Assembly: GCA_050288085.1 (NCBI GenBank)
Contig: JBNKDD010000103.1
Location: 1-17,765, forward strand
Reading direction: 5' to 3'
Origin: JBNKDD01 sp050288085
GTDB taxonomy: Bacteria; Chloroflexota; Anaerolineae; Aggregatilineales; UBA3940
DNA: 17,765 nucleotides
The position numbers were made by a program, and so were the translations under genes. Positions 7,006-13,498 of the stretch are shown piece after piece (the first letter of the stretch is position 1; each line of letters starts with the position of its first letter). Under the pieces are notes generated by a model. The model did not search any database, was not told where the DNA came from, and saw nothing but the letters and a program-made list of their open reading frames with translations.

Positions 7006-8614
7006 CTTCACCCCGCTTATGCCGCTGCAACAACACGATACTCGCCGCCGCCAACACAATCACCAACCCCGCCGCAAAGATCGCCGCCGGGAAGGGAGCA
7101 TCTTTCACGATGAAATATGTGATCTCGGTCGGTTGCCGTATTTCAACCGTATGCCGCCCGCTCATGCCTTTCCACAAACGCATGTGGGTGCGAGACGGGG
7201 TAAGCGTTATCAATCCCCCATCATCAACCTCGTAGATCAGCTTAGAACCGGCATCGGCCAGCACCACCTCAAGCGATGTTCCCTGAAACGTAAAGCTGAT
7301 CGCCTCATCCCCGTAATCCACCGCCCAGTGATCCGCGCTGTGATACCCGGTATACATCACCGGCGGTTGATTGGCGTATTCCTTCATCGACTCGTAGACC
7401 GGCATCAACGTGAAGTCCGGTTCGGCCATCTGGAAATAGGCTTCGGGGAAGCGCTGGGATAACCAGTCATCTGACGCCCGCTTGAAATACCAGAAGTTGA
7501 TCACGCCCACCCAGGGCCAATCTTCCTGGGCGCGTTGATAAGCCAGCGGTGCCCATTCGGCCTGCTGTTCGAGCGTCACCCGCCCGTAGCGGGCTTCTAC
7601 GTCTTCCGGTGCGACATTCCAGTTCATCTCGCTGATCCAGATCGCTTTGTGTTCGTCGCCGTTCTTGACCATAATGTCCCGGATAAACTGGTTGCGGCCA
7701 TAATTCACCACAATCGGGCGCATCCGGTAGTCGGTTGGGCCGGACCACAGGCCGTAACCCTGCATCGCCAGGATGTCAAAGCAGTCACCGGCTCCAGCAT
7801 CGTACATCCGCTGCAAGAACAGGAAATCGCTAAAATCGCGCCCGGACACTTCATTGGTGGGCGCAAGTGCGCCGCTCAACACGACCGCGTCCGGGTCAAC
7901 GGCCTTGATCGCGTCATAGGCTTCACACAGCAGCTCCGTGTAGGCTTCCGGGCTGACGACCTGTTCGCCCCATTCCGGGTAGATGTTCGGTTCGTTCCAG
8001 ACCTGGTAGTAGTGGACTTTCCCCCGATACCGCTCGGCGACGGCGGCGGCATAATTGGCATAATCGGTGAAGTCATCCGGCGGGGCATAAGTCCCTATAT
8101 CGTTACCCGCTTCTCGACTCCAGGCAGGTGGGTTGCTCAACCGGGCGATAATCTCAACACCGTATTTCTCGCTCAGCTCGACGATGTTGTCATACTTCTC
8201 CCAGGCATCGATCCCATCCGGGTTATTGCGCCGGTCGATAAAGTCGCCGCGCCCGTGAATCTCGATATCTTCCCAGGGGAATTCCTGCCGGATCCAGTGG
8301 AACCCAGCCTCGGAGATCAGCCGGAGCTGCTCCTCCCGCTTGGCGACTTCGACCTCCTGATGCAGGAAGGTATTGATACCAAACGGGTTGACTCCGGTAT
8401 TGTCAATAGGAATGTCGGGTTCGGTGCGGAGGGGACGGTAGGTGATATTCCGCGCCAGCTTGGGCAGCGCATTGATCTGTGAGCCGGTGTTTTCTTCGCC
8501 GGTCACATCAAACAGGCAGCTATCCAACGAGTCGCAGGACAGCACCACATACAACCCGGCTGCCACAATCAGGGCAGCGATTACAATCGCTATGGTCAGG
8601 TTTTTATATCGCAT
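6995..8614 (-). CDS. Membrane-anchored glycoside hydrolase-like (clan A TIM barrel) protein
   Basis: A 539-residue protein with an N-terminal membrane helix (LTIAIVIAALIVAAGLYVVL), a central barrel and a second helix near the C-terminus (FPAAIFAAGLVIVLAAASIVL) followed by a short basic tail. The barrel shows clan GH-A logic: WIRQEFPW, then YYQVWNEPN with the acid/base Glu of the NEP motif (E208 from this start), and IWISEMNW with the probable nucleophile (E329). This resembles GH5/GH39-type enzymes; the family and substrate cannot be fixed by eye. After the barrel, a small beta region (MYTGYHSADHWAVDYGDEAISFTF) may bind carbohydrate. The longest frame opens with a TTG at 8677 inside a repeat hairpin. 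The ATG at 8614 sits 7 nt after a TATAAT box and is preferred. It overlaps the glycosyltransferase gene by 11 nt, so both probably serve one envelope-sugar pathway. Confidence 0.75.
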   Translation of the reverse strand: MRYKNLTIAIVIAALIVAAGLYVVLSCDSLDSCLFDVTGEENTGSQINALPKLARNITYRPLRTEPDIPIDNTGVNPFGINTFLHQEVEVAKREEQLRLISEAGFHWIRQEFPWEDIEIHGRGDFIDRRNNPDGIDAWEKYDNIVELSEKYGVEIIARLSNPPAWSREAGNDIGTYAPPDDFTDYANYAAAVAERYRGKVHYYQVWNEPNIYPEWGEQVVSPEAYTELLCEAYDAIKAVDPDAVVLSGALAPTNEVSGRDFSDFLFLQRMYDAGAGDCFDILAMQGYGLWSGPTDYRMRPIVVNYGRNQFIRDIMVKNGDEHKAIWISEMNWNVAPEDVEARYGRVTLEQQAEWAPLAYQRAQEDWPWVGVINFWYFKRASDDWLSQRFPEAYFQMAEPDFTLMPVYESMKEYANQPPVMYTGYHSADHWAVDYGDEAISFTFQGTSLEVVLADAGSKLIYEVDDGGLITLTPSRTHMRLWKGMSGRHTVEIRQPTEITYFIVKDAPFPAAIFAAGLVIVLAAASIVLLQRHKRGEDGG

Positions 8615-8621
8615 GGCCGAG

Positions 8622-8630
8622 ATTATACCA
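8622..8630 (-). promoter_or_regulatory. Extended -10 promoter for the glycosidase gene, probably leaderless
   Basis: Minus-strand TGGTATAAT (8630-8622) is an extended -10. Only 7 nt (CTCGGCC) separate it from the ATG at 8614, so transcription should begin at or next to the start codon and no Shine-Dalgarno is possible. The -35 region is weak (ACGTTT at 17 bp), as is usual with extended -10 promoters. Confidence 0.6.
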
Positions 8631-8670
8631 GCTTCGCGATACCTAAACGTCCGGTTGAAGGGTAATCGTA

Positions 8671-8691
8671 GCCGCAATGTTTATTCGCGGC
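8671..8691. repeat. Dispersed hairpin repeat, intergenic copy
   Basis: GCCGCAATGTTTATTCGCGGC, arms GCCGCAA and TTCGCGGC with one base missing from the left arm. Same family as 6952-6972 and 10338-10365. It lies upstream of the glycosidase promoter and downstream of guaA. Confidence 0.65.
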
Positions 8692-8708
8692 GGTCTATCA
8701 AGAAGATC

Positions 8709-8750
8709 AAGTCCCCTCTCCATGAGGGAGAGGGGATTTAGGGGTGAGGG
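8709..8750. repeat. Dispersed palindromic repeat, copy 2
   Basis: CCCCTCTCC (8713-8721), loop ATGAG, GGAGAGGGG (8727-8735), extended outwards by AAGT/ATTT to a stem of about 13 bp, then AGGGGTGAGGG. It shares its outer arms with 4972-5025. It lies 14 bp beyond the guaA stop and could act as a 3' barrier for the guaA transcript, although no T-run follows. Confidence 0.7.
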
Positions 8751-8763
8751 CCAGAAATCTGTC

Positions 8764-10308
8764 CTACTCCCACTCAATCGTCGCAGGCGGCTTGGACGTG
8801 ATATCATACACCACCCGATTCACTCCCGGCACCTCATTAACAATCCGCGCACTGACCCGCGCCAGCAGGTCAGGCGGCAGACGCGCCCAATCGGCGGTCA
8901 TAAAGTCATCGGTGACCACCGCCCGCAGCGCGACCGTTTCTGCATAGGTGCGACCATCTCCCATCACCCCCACGCTCTGAACCGGCAGCAGCACCGCGAA
9001 AGACTGGGAAGTGCCATACATCCCATCGATCCCACCGGCCCGCAGTTCTTCGAGAAAAACCGCGTCAGCCGCCCGGAGTCGCTCCAACCGGTCCCAGGTG
9101 ATCGTCCCCAGGCAGCGAACCGCCAACCCAGGGCCGGGGAAAGGCTGCCGCCACACGATTTCTCTGGGCAGTCCCAACGCTTCACCAACCCGCCGGACCT
9201 CGTCCTTGAACAGGTAGCGCAGTGGCTCGACCAGCTCGAACTGCAAATCAGGTGGCAGCCCACCCACATTATGATGCGATTTGATCCGGTGCGCAGCCGG
9301 TCGATCCGGTGCCGCCGATTCGATCACGTCCGGGTAGATCGTTCCCTGCGCCAGAAAATCGATCTGCCCCAGCTTCCGGGCCTCCCTCTCAAACGACCGG
9401 ATGAACTGCTCCCCGATCAGTTTGCGCTTCTGTTCGGGATCGGTCACGTCCTCCAACGCCGTCAGAAATTCTTCTACGGCATGGACGGCGATCAGGTTGA
9501 GGCCCTGTTCTCGCTGAAAAACGTCGATCACCTGTTGGGCTTCGTTCTGGCGCAGCATCCCATGATCGATGAACACGCTCACCAACCGGTCGCCAATCGC
9601 CCGGTGGAGCAGCGCCGCCGCCACCGACGAGTCAACCCCGCCGGATAAGCCTAACAGCACCCGCCCCTCGCCGACCTGCTCCCGAATCCGCGCCACCGCT
9701 TCTTCGATGAACTGTCCGGGAGTCCAATCCGCTTCACAGCCGCAGACCCTCACCGCAAAGTTAGCCAGCACATCACGCCCACGCGGGGTATGAGTCACCT
9801 CCGGGTGAAATTGGATACCGTACACCTTCCGATCCGGATCGCCCATCGCCGCGATTGGAGAATTGTCCGTATGCGCCAGCGAGCCGAACCCCGGCGGCGG
9901 CGCTTCGATCCGGTCGCCATGACTCATCCACACGTTAAGCTGTGTCGGGAGATCAGTCCACAGCGGGCCGGAGGTGACCGTCAACTGCGCCGGGCCAAAC
10001 TCACGTGCCTGTGATGCAGCGACTTTCCCCCCAGACGCCTGGGCTAATAGCTGCATCCCATAGCAAATCCCCAGCACCGGTATCCCTGCCTCCAACACGT
10101 AATCCGGCAGAGTCGGCGCACCCTCTTCATAGACGCTGTTCGGCCCCCCGGACAGAATGATCCCGCGTGGTTGGAGCGCCATCACCTGATCGGCTGGTGT
10201 GCTCCAATGAAACAATTCACTGTACACGCCGATCTCACGCACCCGGCGGGCGATCAACTGGGCTGTCTGCGAGCCATAGTCAAGAATCACGATGGTATCA
10301 TGTGTCAT
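8764..10308 (-). CDS. guaA: GMP synthase (glutamine-hydrolysing)
   Basis: Converts XMP, ATP and glutamine to GMP, the last step of guanine nucleotide synthesis. The 514 residues are full length. The N-terminal class I glutamine amidotransferase has its triad C82 (LGICYGMQL), H168 and E170 (GIQFHPEV). The ATP-pyrophosphatase domain carries the P-loop SGGVDSS (222-228), followed by IDHGMLR and FLAQGTIYPDVIES. The C-terminal dimerisation domain ends in the family's invariant tail, VYDITSKPPATIEWE. AAGG lies 8 nt before the ATG at 10308. The gene sits 45 nt after xpt on the same strand, so the two make a purine salvage/GMP pair. A hairpin with an 8-T run ends only 18 nt before this start, so expression may depend on read-through or on a promoter inside xpt. 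No missing catalytic residue is seen. Confidence 0.97.
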   Translation of the reverse strand: MTHDTIVILDYGSQTAQLIARRVREIGVYSELFHWSTPADQVMALQPRGIILSGGPNSVYEEGAPTLPDYVLEAGIPVLGICYGMQLLAQASGGKVAASQAREFGPAQLTVTSGPLWTDLPTQLNVWMSHGDRIEAPPPGFGSLAHTDNSPIAAMGDPDRKVYGIQFHPEVTHTPRGRDVLANFAVRVCGCEADWTPGQFIEEAVARIREQVGEGRVLLGLSGGVDSSVAAALLHRAIGDRLVSVFIDHGMLRQNEAQQVIDVFQREQGLNLIAVHAVEEFLTALEDVTDPEQKRKLIGEQFIRSFEREARKLGQIDFLAQGTIYPDVIESAAPDRPAAHRIKSHHNVGGLPPDLQFELVEPLRYLFKDEVRRVGEALGLPREIVWRQPFPGPGLAVRCLGTITWDRLERLRAADAVFLEELRAGGIDGMYGTSQSFAVLLPVQSVGVMGDGRTYAETVALRAVVTDDFMTADWARLPPDLLARVSARIVNEVPGVNRVVYDITSKPPATIEWE

Positions 10309-10326
10309 CGCATCAGCCTTTTCCTG

Positions 10327-10365
10327 AAAAAAAATAGAGCCGCGATGTTTAGTTCATTCGCGGCT
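10327..10365 (-). terminator. Hairpin plus T-run between xpt and guaA (repeat-derived)
   Basis: On the minus strand AGCCGCGA (10365-10358), a 12-nt loop, TCGCGGCT (10345-10338), three bases, then eight Ts (10334-10327). This has the form of an intrinsic terminator. The hairpin belongs to the same repeat family as 6952-6972 and 8671-8691. The xpt stop codon (10354-10356) lies in its loop. Confidence 0.65.
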
Positions 10366-10971
10366 GTTGTTTTTGACAACTGGCTCATAGTTCCCCGTGC
10401 CATTGGCAAACTTGATACCCTCGTCGCCCAGTTCCGTGATGATCGCCAGGCTTTCGATCCGCGTATCCAGGTCTTGTAAAAACTCGCGCCCACCCTGGAA
10501 CGTCTTCTCCACAATACAGGCCACGCCGATCAACTCAGCCTCCGCCCGCCTGACCAGCCGCGCCAGTGCACCGATGGTCTTCCCACTCGCCAGGAAGTCA
10601 TCCACGATCAGGACCTTGTCCTCCTTGTTGAGAAACTCCGGCGACACCATCAAAAACACCTCTCCACCTTTAGTTGGCGAGGGCGCACATTCGACATAAA
10701 CCGGCTCCCGCATGGTGATTGGCTTGTGCTTGCGAGCATACACGACCGGTACATTGAGCACCATCCCGGTTGCCAGCGCCGGGGCAATCCCGGACACTTC
10801 AGCGGTCAAAATCCGTGTGATTGGCTCCTCGCCAAACAGCCGGGCGATCTCCTCGCCCATCGCCATCATCAATGCAGGATACATCTGGTGATTAAGAATA
10901 CTGTCGATCTTCAGAATCCCCTTGCCTAGATACTCCCCCTCGGCGAGTATCCGTTGTTTCAGCTCCTCCAA
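10354..10971 (-). CDS. xpt: Xanthine phosphoribosyltransferase
   Basis: Salvages xanthine with PRPP to XMP, which GuaA next door aminates to GMP. The 205-residue product follows the Bacillus-type Xpt pattern: MEELKQRILAEGEYLGKGIL at the start, LNHQMYPALM, TAEVSGIAPAL, YARKHKPIT, and the PRPP-binding loop VLIVDDFLASGKT (120-132). It is about ten residues longer than typical Xpt; the last residues (NSRE) and the stop come from a dispersed hairpin repeat. The start is TTG at 10971, with AAGGAGGA ending 8-9 nt upstream, so translation should be efficient despite the TTG. A structured leader of about 200 nt precedes it. In Bacillus, xpt is controlled by a guanine riboswitch, but I do not recognise that aptamer's consensus here. 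Confidence 0.93.
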   Translation of the reverse strand: MEELKQRILAEGEYLGKGILKIDSILNHQMYPALMMAMGEEIARLFGEEPITRILTAEVSGIAPALATGMVLNVPVVYARKHKPITMREPVYVECAPSPTKGGEVFLMVSPEFLNKEDKVLIVDDFLASGKTIGALARLVRRAEAELIGVACIVEKTFQGGREFLQDLDTRIESLAIITELGDEGIKFANGTGNYEPVVKNNSRE

Positions 10972-10998
10972 CTTGAAAATCCTCCTTAGTATTGGTGG

Positions 10999-11086
10999 TG
11001 CTGTGTTAAGTGTCTATTCTTTCCCCTGAAAAACATGGTTCGTAGGGGCGCAGCATGCTGCGCCCGAATAAATTCTTAACACAGCA
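10999..11086. repeat. 88-bp inverted-repeat element in the xpt leader
   Basis: Perfect 12-bp terminal inverted repeats TGCTGTGTTAAG (10999-11010) and CTTAACACAGCA (11075-11086) enclose 64 bp, including the palindrome at 11046-11065. No flanking direct repeats are evident, so insertion is not proven. Confidence 0.6.
11046..11065. repeat. Perfect 20-bp palindrome
   Basis: GGGCGCAGCATGCTGCGCCC reads identically on both strands. The flank GTAGG on its left resembles short GC-rich palindromic elements dispersed in many environmental genomes. Confidence 0.75.
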
Positions 11087-11178
11087 GTAAAATTTCCGGT
11101 GGGCGGTGGTGAGAGCAGCGATTTCCCCAATCGCCTTGCTCGTATAGCGCGGTGAGTCCCCATTCCTTGATCGCCGGG

Positions 11179-11184
11179 ATTATA
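11179..11184 (-). promoter_or_regulatory. Probable xpt promoter -10 box
   Basis: Minus-strand TATAAT (11184-11179) with a poor -35 (TTTCGA, 17-bp spacing). It is the only convincing -10 upstream of xpt and implies a leader of about 200 nt. Confidence 0.5.
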
Positions 11185-11281
11185 CCGGGAATACCAAAAC
11201 ATCGAAACATTCACAACCGGGGGGTGTTAGATTTATCGGGAGCCAACCTGATCCGCCATTATCAAGATCGTGAGATGACAA

Positions 11282-12400
11282 ATGGAAATTCGCAAAGTCA
11301 CAACCAGAGCCGACCTGCGCCAGTTCATCAACCTGCCCTACCAACTGTACAAAGACGACCCGATCTGGGTTCCCCCGCTCCGCAGCGAACAATGGGGCCA
11401 GTTTGATCCCAAAAAGAACCCGATGCTTGATCACTGCGAATATGACCTGTTCCTGCTGGTGGATGGATCACAGGTCATCGGGCGGATATCAGCCTTTATC
11501 GATAACCTGGCGGTCGAACACTGGGGAGAGAAAATCGGGTTGTTCGGTTCCTACGAGTGCATCGACAACCCCCGCGCCGCAGAGCTGTTATTAGGAACCG
11601 CCCGCGACTGGCTCCACCAGCACGGAATGACGCATATGCGCGGCCCCTGGAGTTTCGCCTCGCAAGAATGGGGATTGGTGCTTGAAGGCTTCGAGCCGCC
11701 CCCGGTGATCCTCGCTCCCTACAACCCGCCCTACTATAACGATCACCTGATCGCTTTTGGCTTCCAGAAGATCAAAGACCTGATCGTCTACATTGCCGAT
11801 CTGAAGGAAGGCTACCGCATCCCAGAGCGATACCTGACCCTGACAGACAAAGTCCAGAAGCGCTACGGGATCACCATCCGCCCGATTGACATGAAACACT
11901 TCGACCAGGAAGTCGCGGCCATCGTCCGGCTGATCAACACCTCGCTGTCCTATAACTGGGGATTCTACCCGGCGACATCGGTCGAGGCAGAAGCCATCGC
12001 CCGTGACCTGAAAGCCATCGTCAACCCCGCCACCGTCCTGATCGCCGAGGGGCCGGACGGCGCTCCGATTGGCTTCTCCGTGCCCCTCCCCGATGTGAAC
12101 GTGATCCTGCGCAAGCTCAAAGTAAGAGGGCGGCTGCTGCCCTTTGGCTGGCTGAAGATGCTGATCGGCCTGCCCCGCCTCCGCCAATACCGGCTGTGGG
12201 CCTTGGGCGTGGTTGCCGAATACCACGGCAAGGGCGTCGATGCCCTGATGTACCGCCGCACCTATGAAGTCCTGGAATCCATCAACGTGCGGATGGAGAT
12301 CAACTATGTGCTCGAAGATAACGTCCCCATGAACAACGCCCTGCGTAAATTAGGCGTTGAGCCGCTGCGCCGCTACCGGGTATACCAGCAAGCCATTTGA
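11282..12400 (+). CDS. GNAT-superfamily N-acetyltransferase-like protein
   Basis: A 372-residue protein of the large GNAT-like type that starts with a short conserved N-terminal segment (MEIRKVTTRADLRQFINLPYQLYKDDPIWVPP, quoted in part as LRQFINLPYQLY and DDPIWVPPL). The middle has FASQEWGLVLEGFEPPPVI and APYNPPYYNDHLIAFGFQK. The C-terminal half carries the acetyl-CoA-binding-like stretch WALGVVAEYHGKGVDALMY, where the usual RxxGxG/A is seen as YHGKGVD, then INYVLEDNVPMNNALRKLG, a typical GNAT end (substrate-side loop followed by 'xNxxMxxxLxKLG'). It resembles the YghO-like group, whose substrates are unknown. No strong ribosome site precedes the ATG; a GTGAGAT lies about 9 nt upstream. It is divergent from xpt, with 310 bp between the starts. 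The promoter of the next gene overlaps its stop codon. Confidence 0.75.
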   Translation: MEIRKVTTRADLRQFINLPYQLYKDDPIWVPPLRSEQWGQFDPKKNPMLDHCEYDLFLLVDGSQVIGRISAFIDNLAVEHWGEKIGLFGSYECIDNPRAAELLLGTARDWLHQHGMTHMRGPWSFASQEWGLVLEGFEPPPVILAPYNPPYYNDHLIAFGFQKIKDLIVYIADLKEGYRIPERYLTLTDKVQKRYGITIRPIDMKHFDQEVAAIVRLINTSLSYNWGFYPATSVEAEAIARDLKAIVNPATVLIAEGPDGAPIGFSVPLPDVNVILRKLKVRGRLLPFGWLKMLIGLPRLRQYRLWALGVVAEYHGKGVDALMYRRTYEVLESINVRMEINYVLEDNVPMNNALRKLGVEPLRRYRVYQQAI

Positions 12401-12426
12401 AAGAGGCCTATTCCGCTGCATATAAT
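12397..12426 (+). promoter_or_regulatory. Promoter of the first STAS-like paralogue
   Basis: TTGAAA (12397-12402), 18-bp spacer, TATAAT (12421-12426). The -35 box overlaps the TGA stop of the acetyltransferase gene. The leader before the ATG at 12515 is about 80 nt. Confidence 0.7.
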
Positions 12427-12514
12427 TAATGGTGGGGAAACACAGAGAAATATCCAACTGACACTTCTCATCACTTGATCCTCATCTACTCACATGGCAC
12501 AAAGGAGAGCATTG

Positions 12515-12913
12515 ATGACTCACCGAGTAACGCAGATCGAAAATGAAGACATCATCTTAGTCGAGATCAGCGATCCCTTTCTAGGTGCAGAAGCAGCAAA
12601 GATCAACCAGGAAGTTCTAGAGCTGATGCAAAACATAGAATTACCGGCCTATCGCATCATGGATTTCACCCACTGTTCGATGGAATGGTCCCAGATGCAG
12701 CAGGGCTTTGCCTCACAGGTCAAAGGCACCCCCGGCTCAATGACAGACCCCAACTTAATACCGGTCGGCGTCAGCGTGGGGAGTGGCGCTCAACAGGTCG
12801 CGATAGAAGGTTTTAGACATGAGTCTTTTGGCGGGCTTGATATTCCCCTCTTTGATACGTTGGACGAGGCTCTAGCCTATATCCGGGAGAAGCTTGCAGT
12901 AAGGCCTTCGTGA
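12515..12913 (+). CDS. STAS/SpoIIAA-like small protein, paralogue 1
   Basis: A 132-residue cytosolic protein. Alternating strands and helices, with an internal MDFTHCSMEWSQM, the LIPVGV strand and a C-terminal FDTLDEALAYIREKL, resemble the SpoIIAA-like/STAS group seen as single-domain proteins in many bacteria. The FGG..IPLFDTLDEAL pattern is a good hallmark. The biochemical role is unknown: STAS relatives act as anti-sigma antagonists or lipid/nucleotide binders, but no partner kinase or sigma factor is visible. The longest frame opens at 12494, yet AAAGGAG (12491-... region) puts the ATG at 12515 at the right distance (7 nt after GGAG), and that start aligns exactly with the paralogue downstream. 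It has its own promoter. The two copies share roughly 70-75% identity by eye. Confidence 0.65.
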   Translation: MTHRVTQIENEDIILVEISDPFLGAEAAKINQEVLELMQNIELPAYRIMDFTHCSMEWSQMQQGFASQVKGTPGSMTDPNLIPVGVSVGSGAQQVAIEGFRHESFGGLDIPLFDTLDEALAYIREKLAVRPS

Positions 12914-12921
12914 GGCGCAGT

Positions 12922-12950
12922 TTCTCAGCCGGTGTAATTTAACGTATAAT
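12922..12950 (+). promoter_or_regulatory. Promoter of the second STAS-like paralogue
   Basis: TTCTCA (12922-12927), 17-bp spacer, TATAAT (12945-12950). It gives a leader of about 75 nt before the ATG at 13033. The leader sequence differs from that of the first copy. Confidence 0.65.
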
Positions 12951-13032
12951 AGCAACAAGGGTAAGACAATAGACTTTATCAAAGAGATACCCAACGAGCA
13001 TGTCGTTTTTCTTAGTTTTAAGGAGGGCAATT

Positions 13033-13425
13033 ATGACTCATCGGGTAACGCGGATCGAAAACGAGCCTATCATTCTGATCGAAGTCAGCGATCCCTTTAT
13101 CGGCGAAGAGGCCAAACAAATCAACGAAGAAGTTTTAGTGATCATGCAAGGCATAGAATTACCGGCCTATCGCCTCATGGATTTCACAGCCTGTACGATG
13201 GAGTGGTCTCAGATGCAAAAGGGCTTTTCCACACAAATCAGAGGCGCGCCCGGCTCAATGACAGACCCCAATCTAATACCAATTTGTGTAAAAGTAGGGG
13301 ATGGCGCACAACGGTTCGCCATAAAAGGTTTCGGGCACGAGGCTTTTGGTGGACTTGATATCCCTCTCTTTGATACGCAGGACGAGGCTCTGGCTTATAT
13401 TCGGGACAGGATTGCTACAGAATAA
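13033..13425 (+). CDS. STAS/SpoIIAA-like small protein, paralogue 2
   Basis: A 130-residue tandem duplicate of the preceding gene. Identical blocks include MTHRVT, IELPAYR, MEWSQMQ, PGSMTDPNLIP, and FGGLDIPLFDT with DEALAYIR. Differences cluster in surface-type positions (Q/R, A/E, N/G) and in VGVSVG versus ICVKVG. AAGGAGGG ends about 7 nt before the ATG at 13033; the longer frame from 13000 adds an unconserved hydrophobic tail and is rejected. The 119-bp gap to the first copy contains a separate promoter, so the two can be expressed independently. The function is unknown for the same reasons as its twin. Confidence 0.65.
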   Translation: MTHRVTRIENEPIILIEVSDPFIGEEAKQINEEVLVIMQGIELPAYRLMDFTACTMEWSQMQKGFSTQIRGAPGSMTDPNLIPICVKVGDGAQRFAIKGFGHEAFGGLDIPLFDTQDEALAYIRDRIATE

Positions 13426-13498
13426 ACGCTGGATTAGTTGCCCCTGGCTGCGTGTTGCTAAACCCAGGCAATAGGAATGAACAGCCGGGGCAGATCTG

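Larger units (their letters stand above)
10972..11178 (-). promoter_or_regulatory. Structured 5' leader of xpt (about 200 nt)
   Basis: Between the predicted start of transcription (near 11172) and the xpt TTG, the minus strand holds three elements: a bulged hairpin at 11141-11113 (GAGCA, AG bulge, GCGATT, loop, AATCGC, TGCTC); a perfect 12-bp inverted repeat TGCTGTGTTAAG/CTTAACACAGCA (11086-11075 with 11010-10999); and, inside that, a 20-bp palindrome (11065-11046) whose last C residues could instead pair with AGGGG downstream. It does not match the purine riboswitch consensus that I know. It may be a cis-regulatory RNA, or repeat insertions in an ordinary leader. Confidence 0.45.

Noticed and set aside
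7535..8482. Long plus-strand open frame opposite the glycosidase gene
   Set aside because: It is the antisense shadow of a GC-rich gene with a clear catalytic pattern; the product has no domain or ribosome-site support.
8615..8677. Longer glycosidase start at TTG 8677
   Set aside because: It begins within a dispersed hairpin repeat, has no ribosome site, and would place the promoter inside the coding sequence.
8677..9648. Plus-strand open frame of 323 codons opposite guaA
   Set aside because: Arg/His/Pro/Gln-rich low-complexity product typical of a shadow frame; guaA on the other strand is unmistakable.
10972..11178. Guanine/xanthine riboswitch of the known purine class upstream of xpt
   Set aside because: The conserved purine-aptamer core and loop sequences that I know could not be found; only unassigned hairpins are present.
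11086..11180. T-box leader suggested by GGTGG and CGCGGT strings on the plus strand
   Set aside because: The order and spacing do not fit a T-box, and the downstream gene is not an aminoacyl-tRNA synthetase or amino-acid gene.
11591..12226. Minus-strand open frame of 211 codons opposite the acetyltransferase gene
   Set aside because: Shadow frame; the plus-strand product has a conserved GNAT-like end and a better start.
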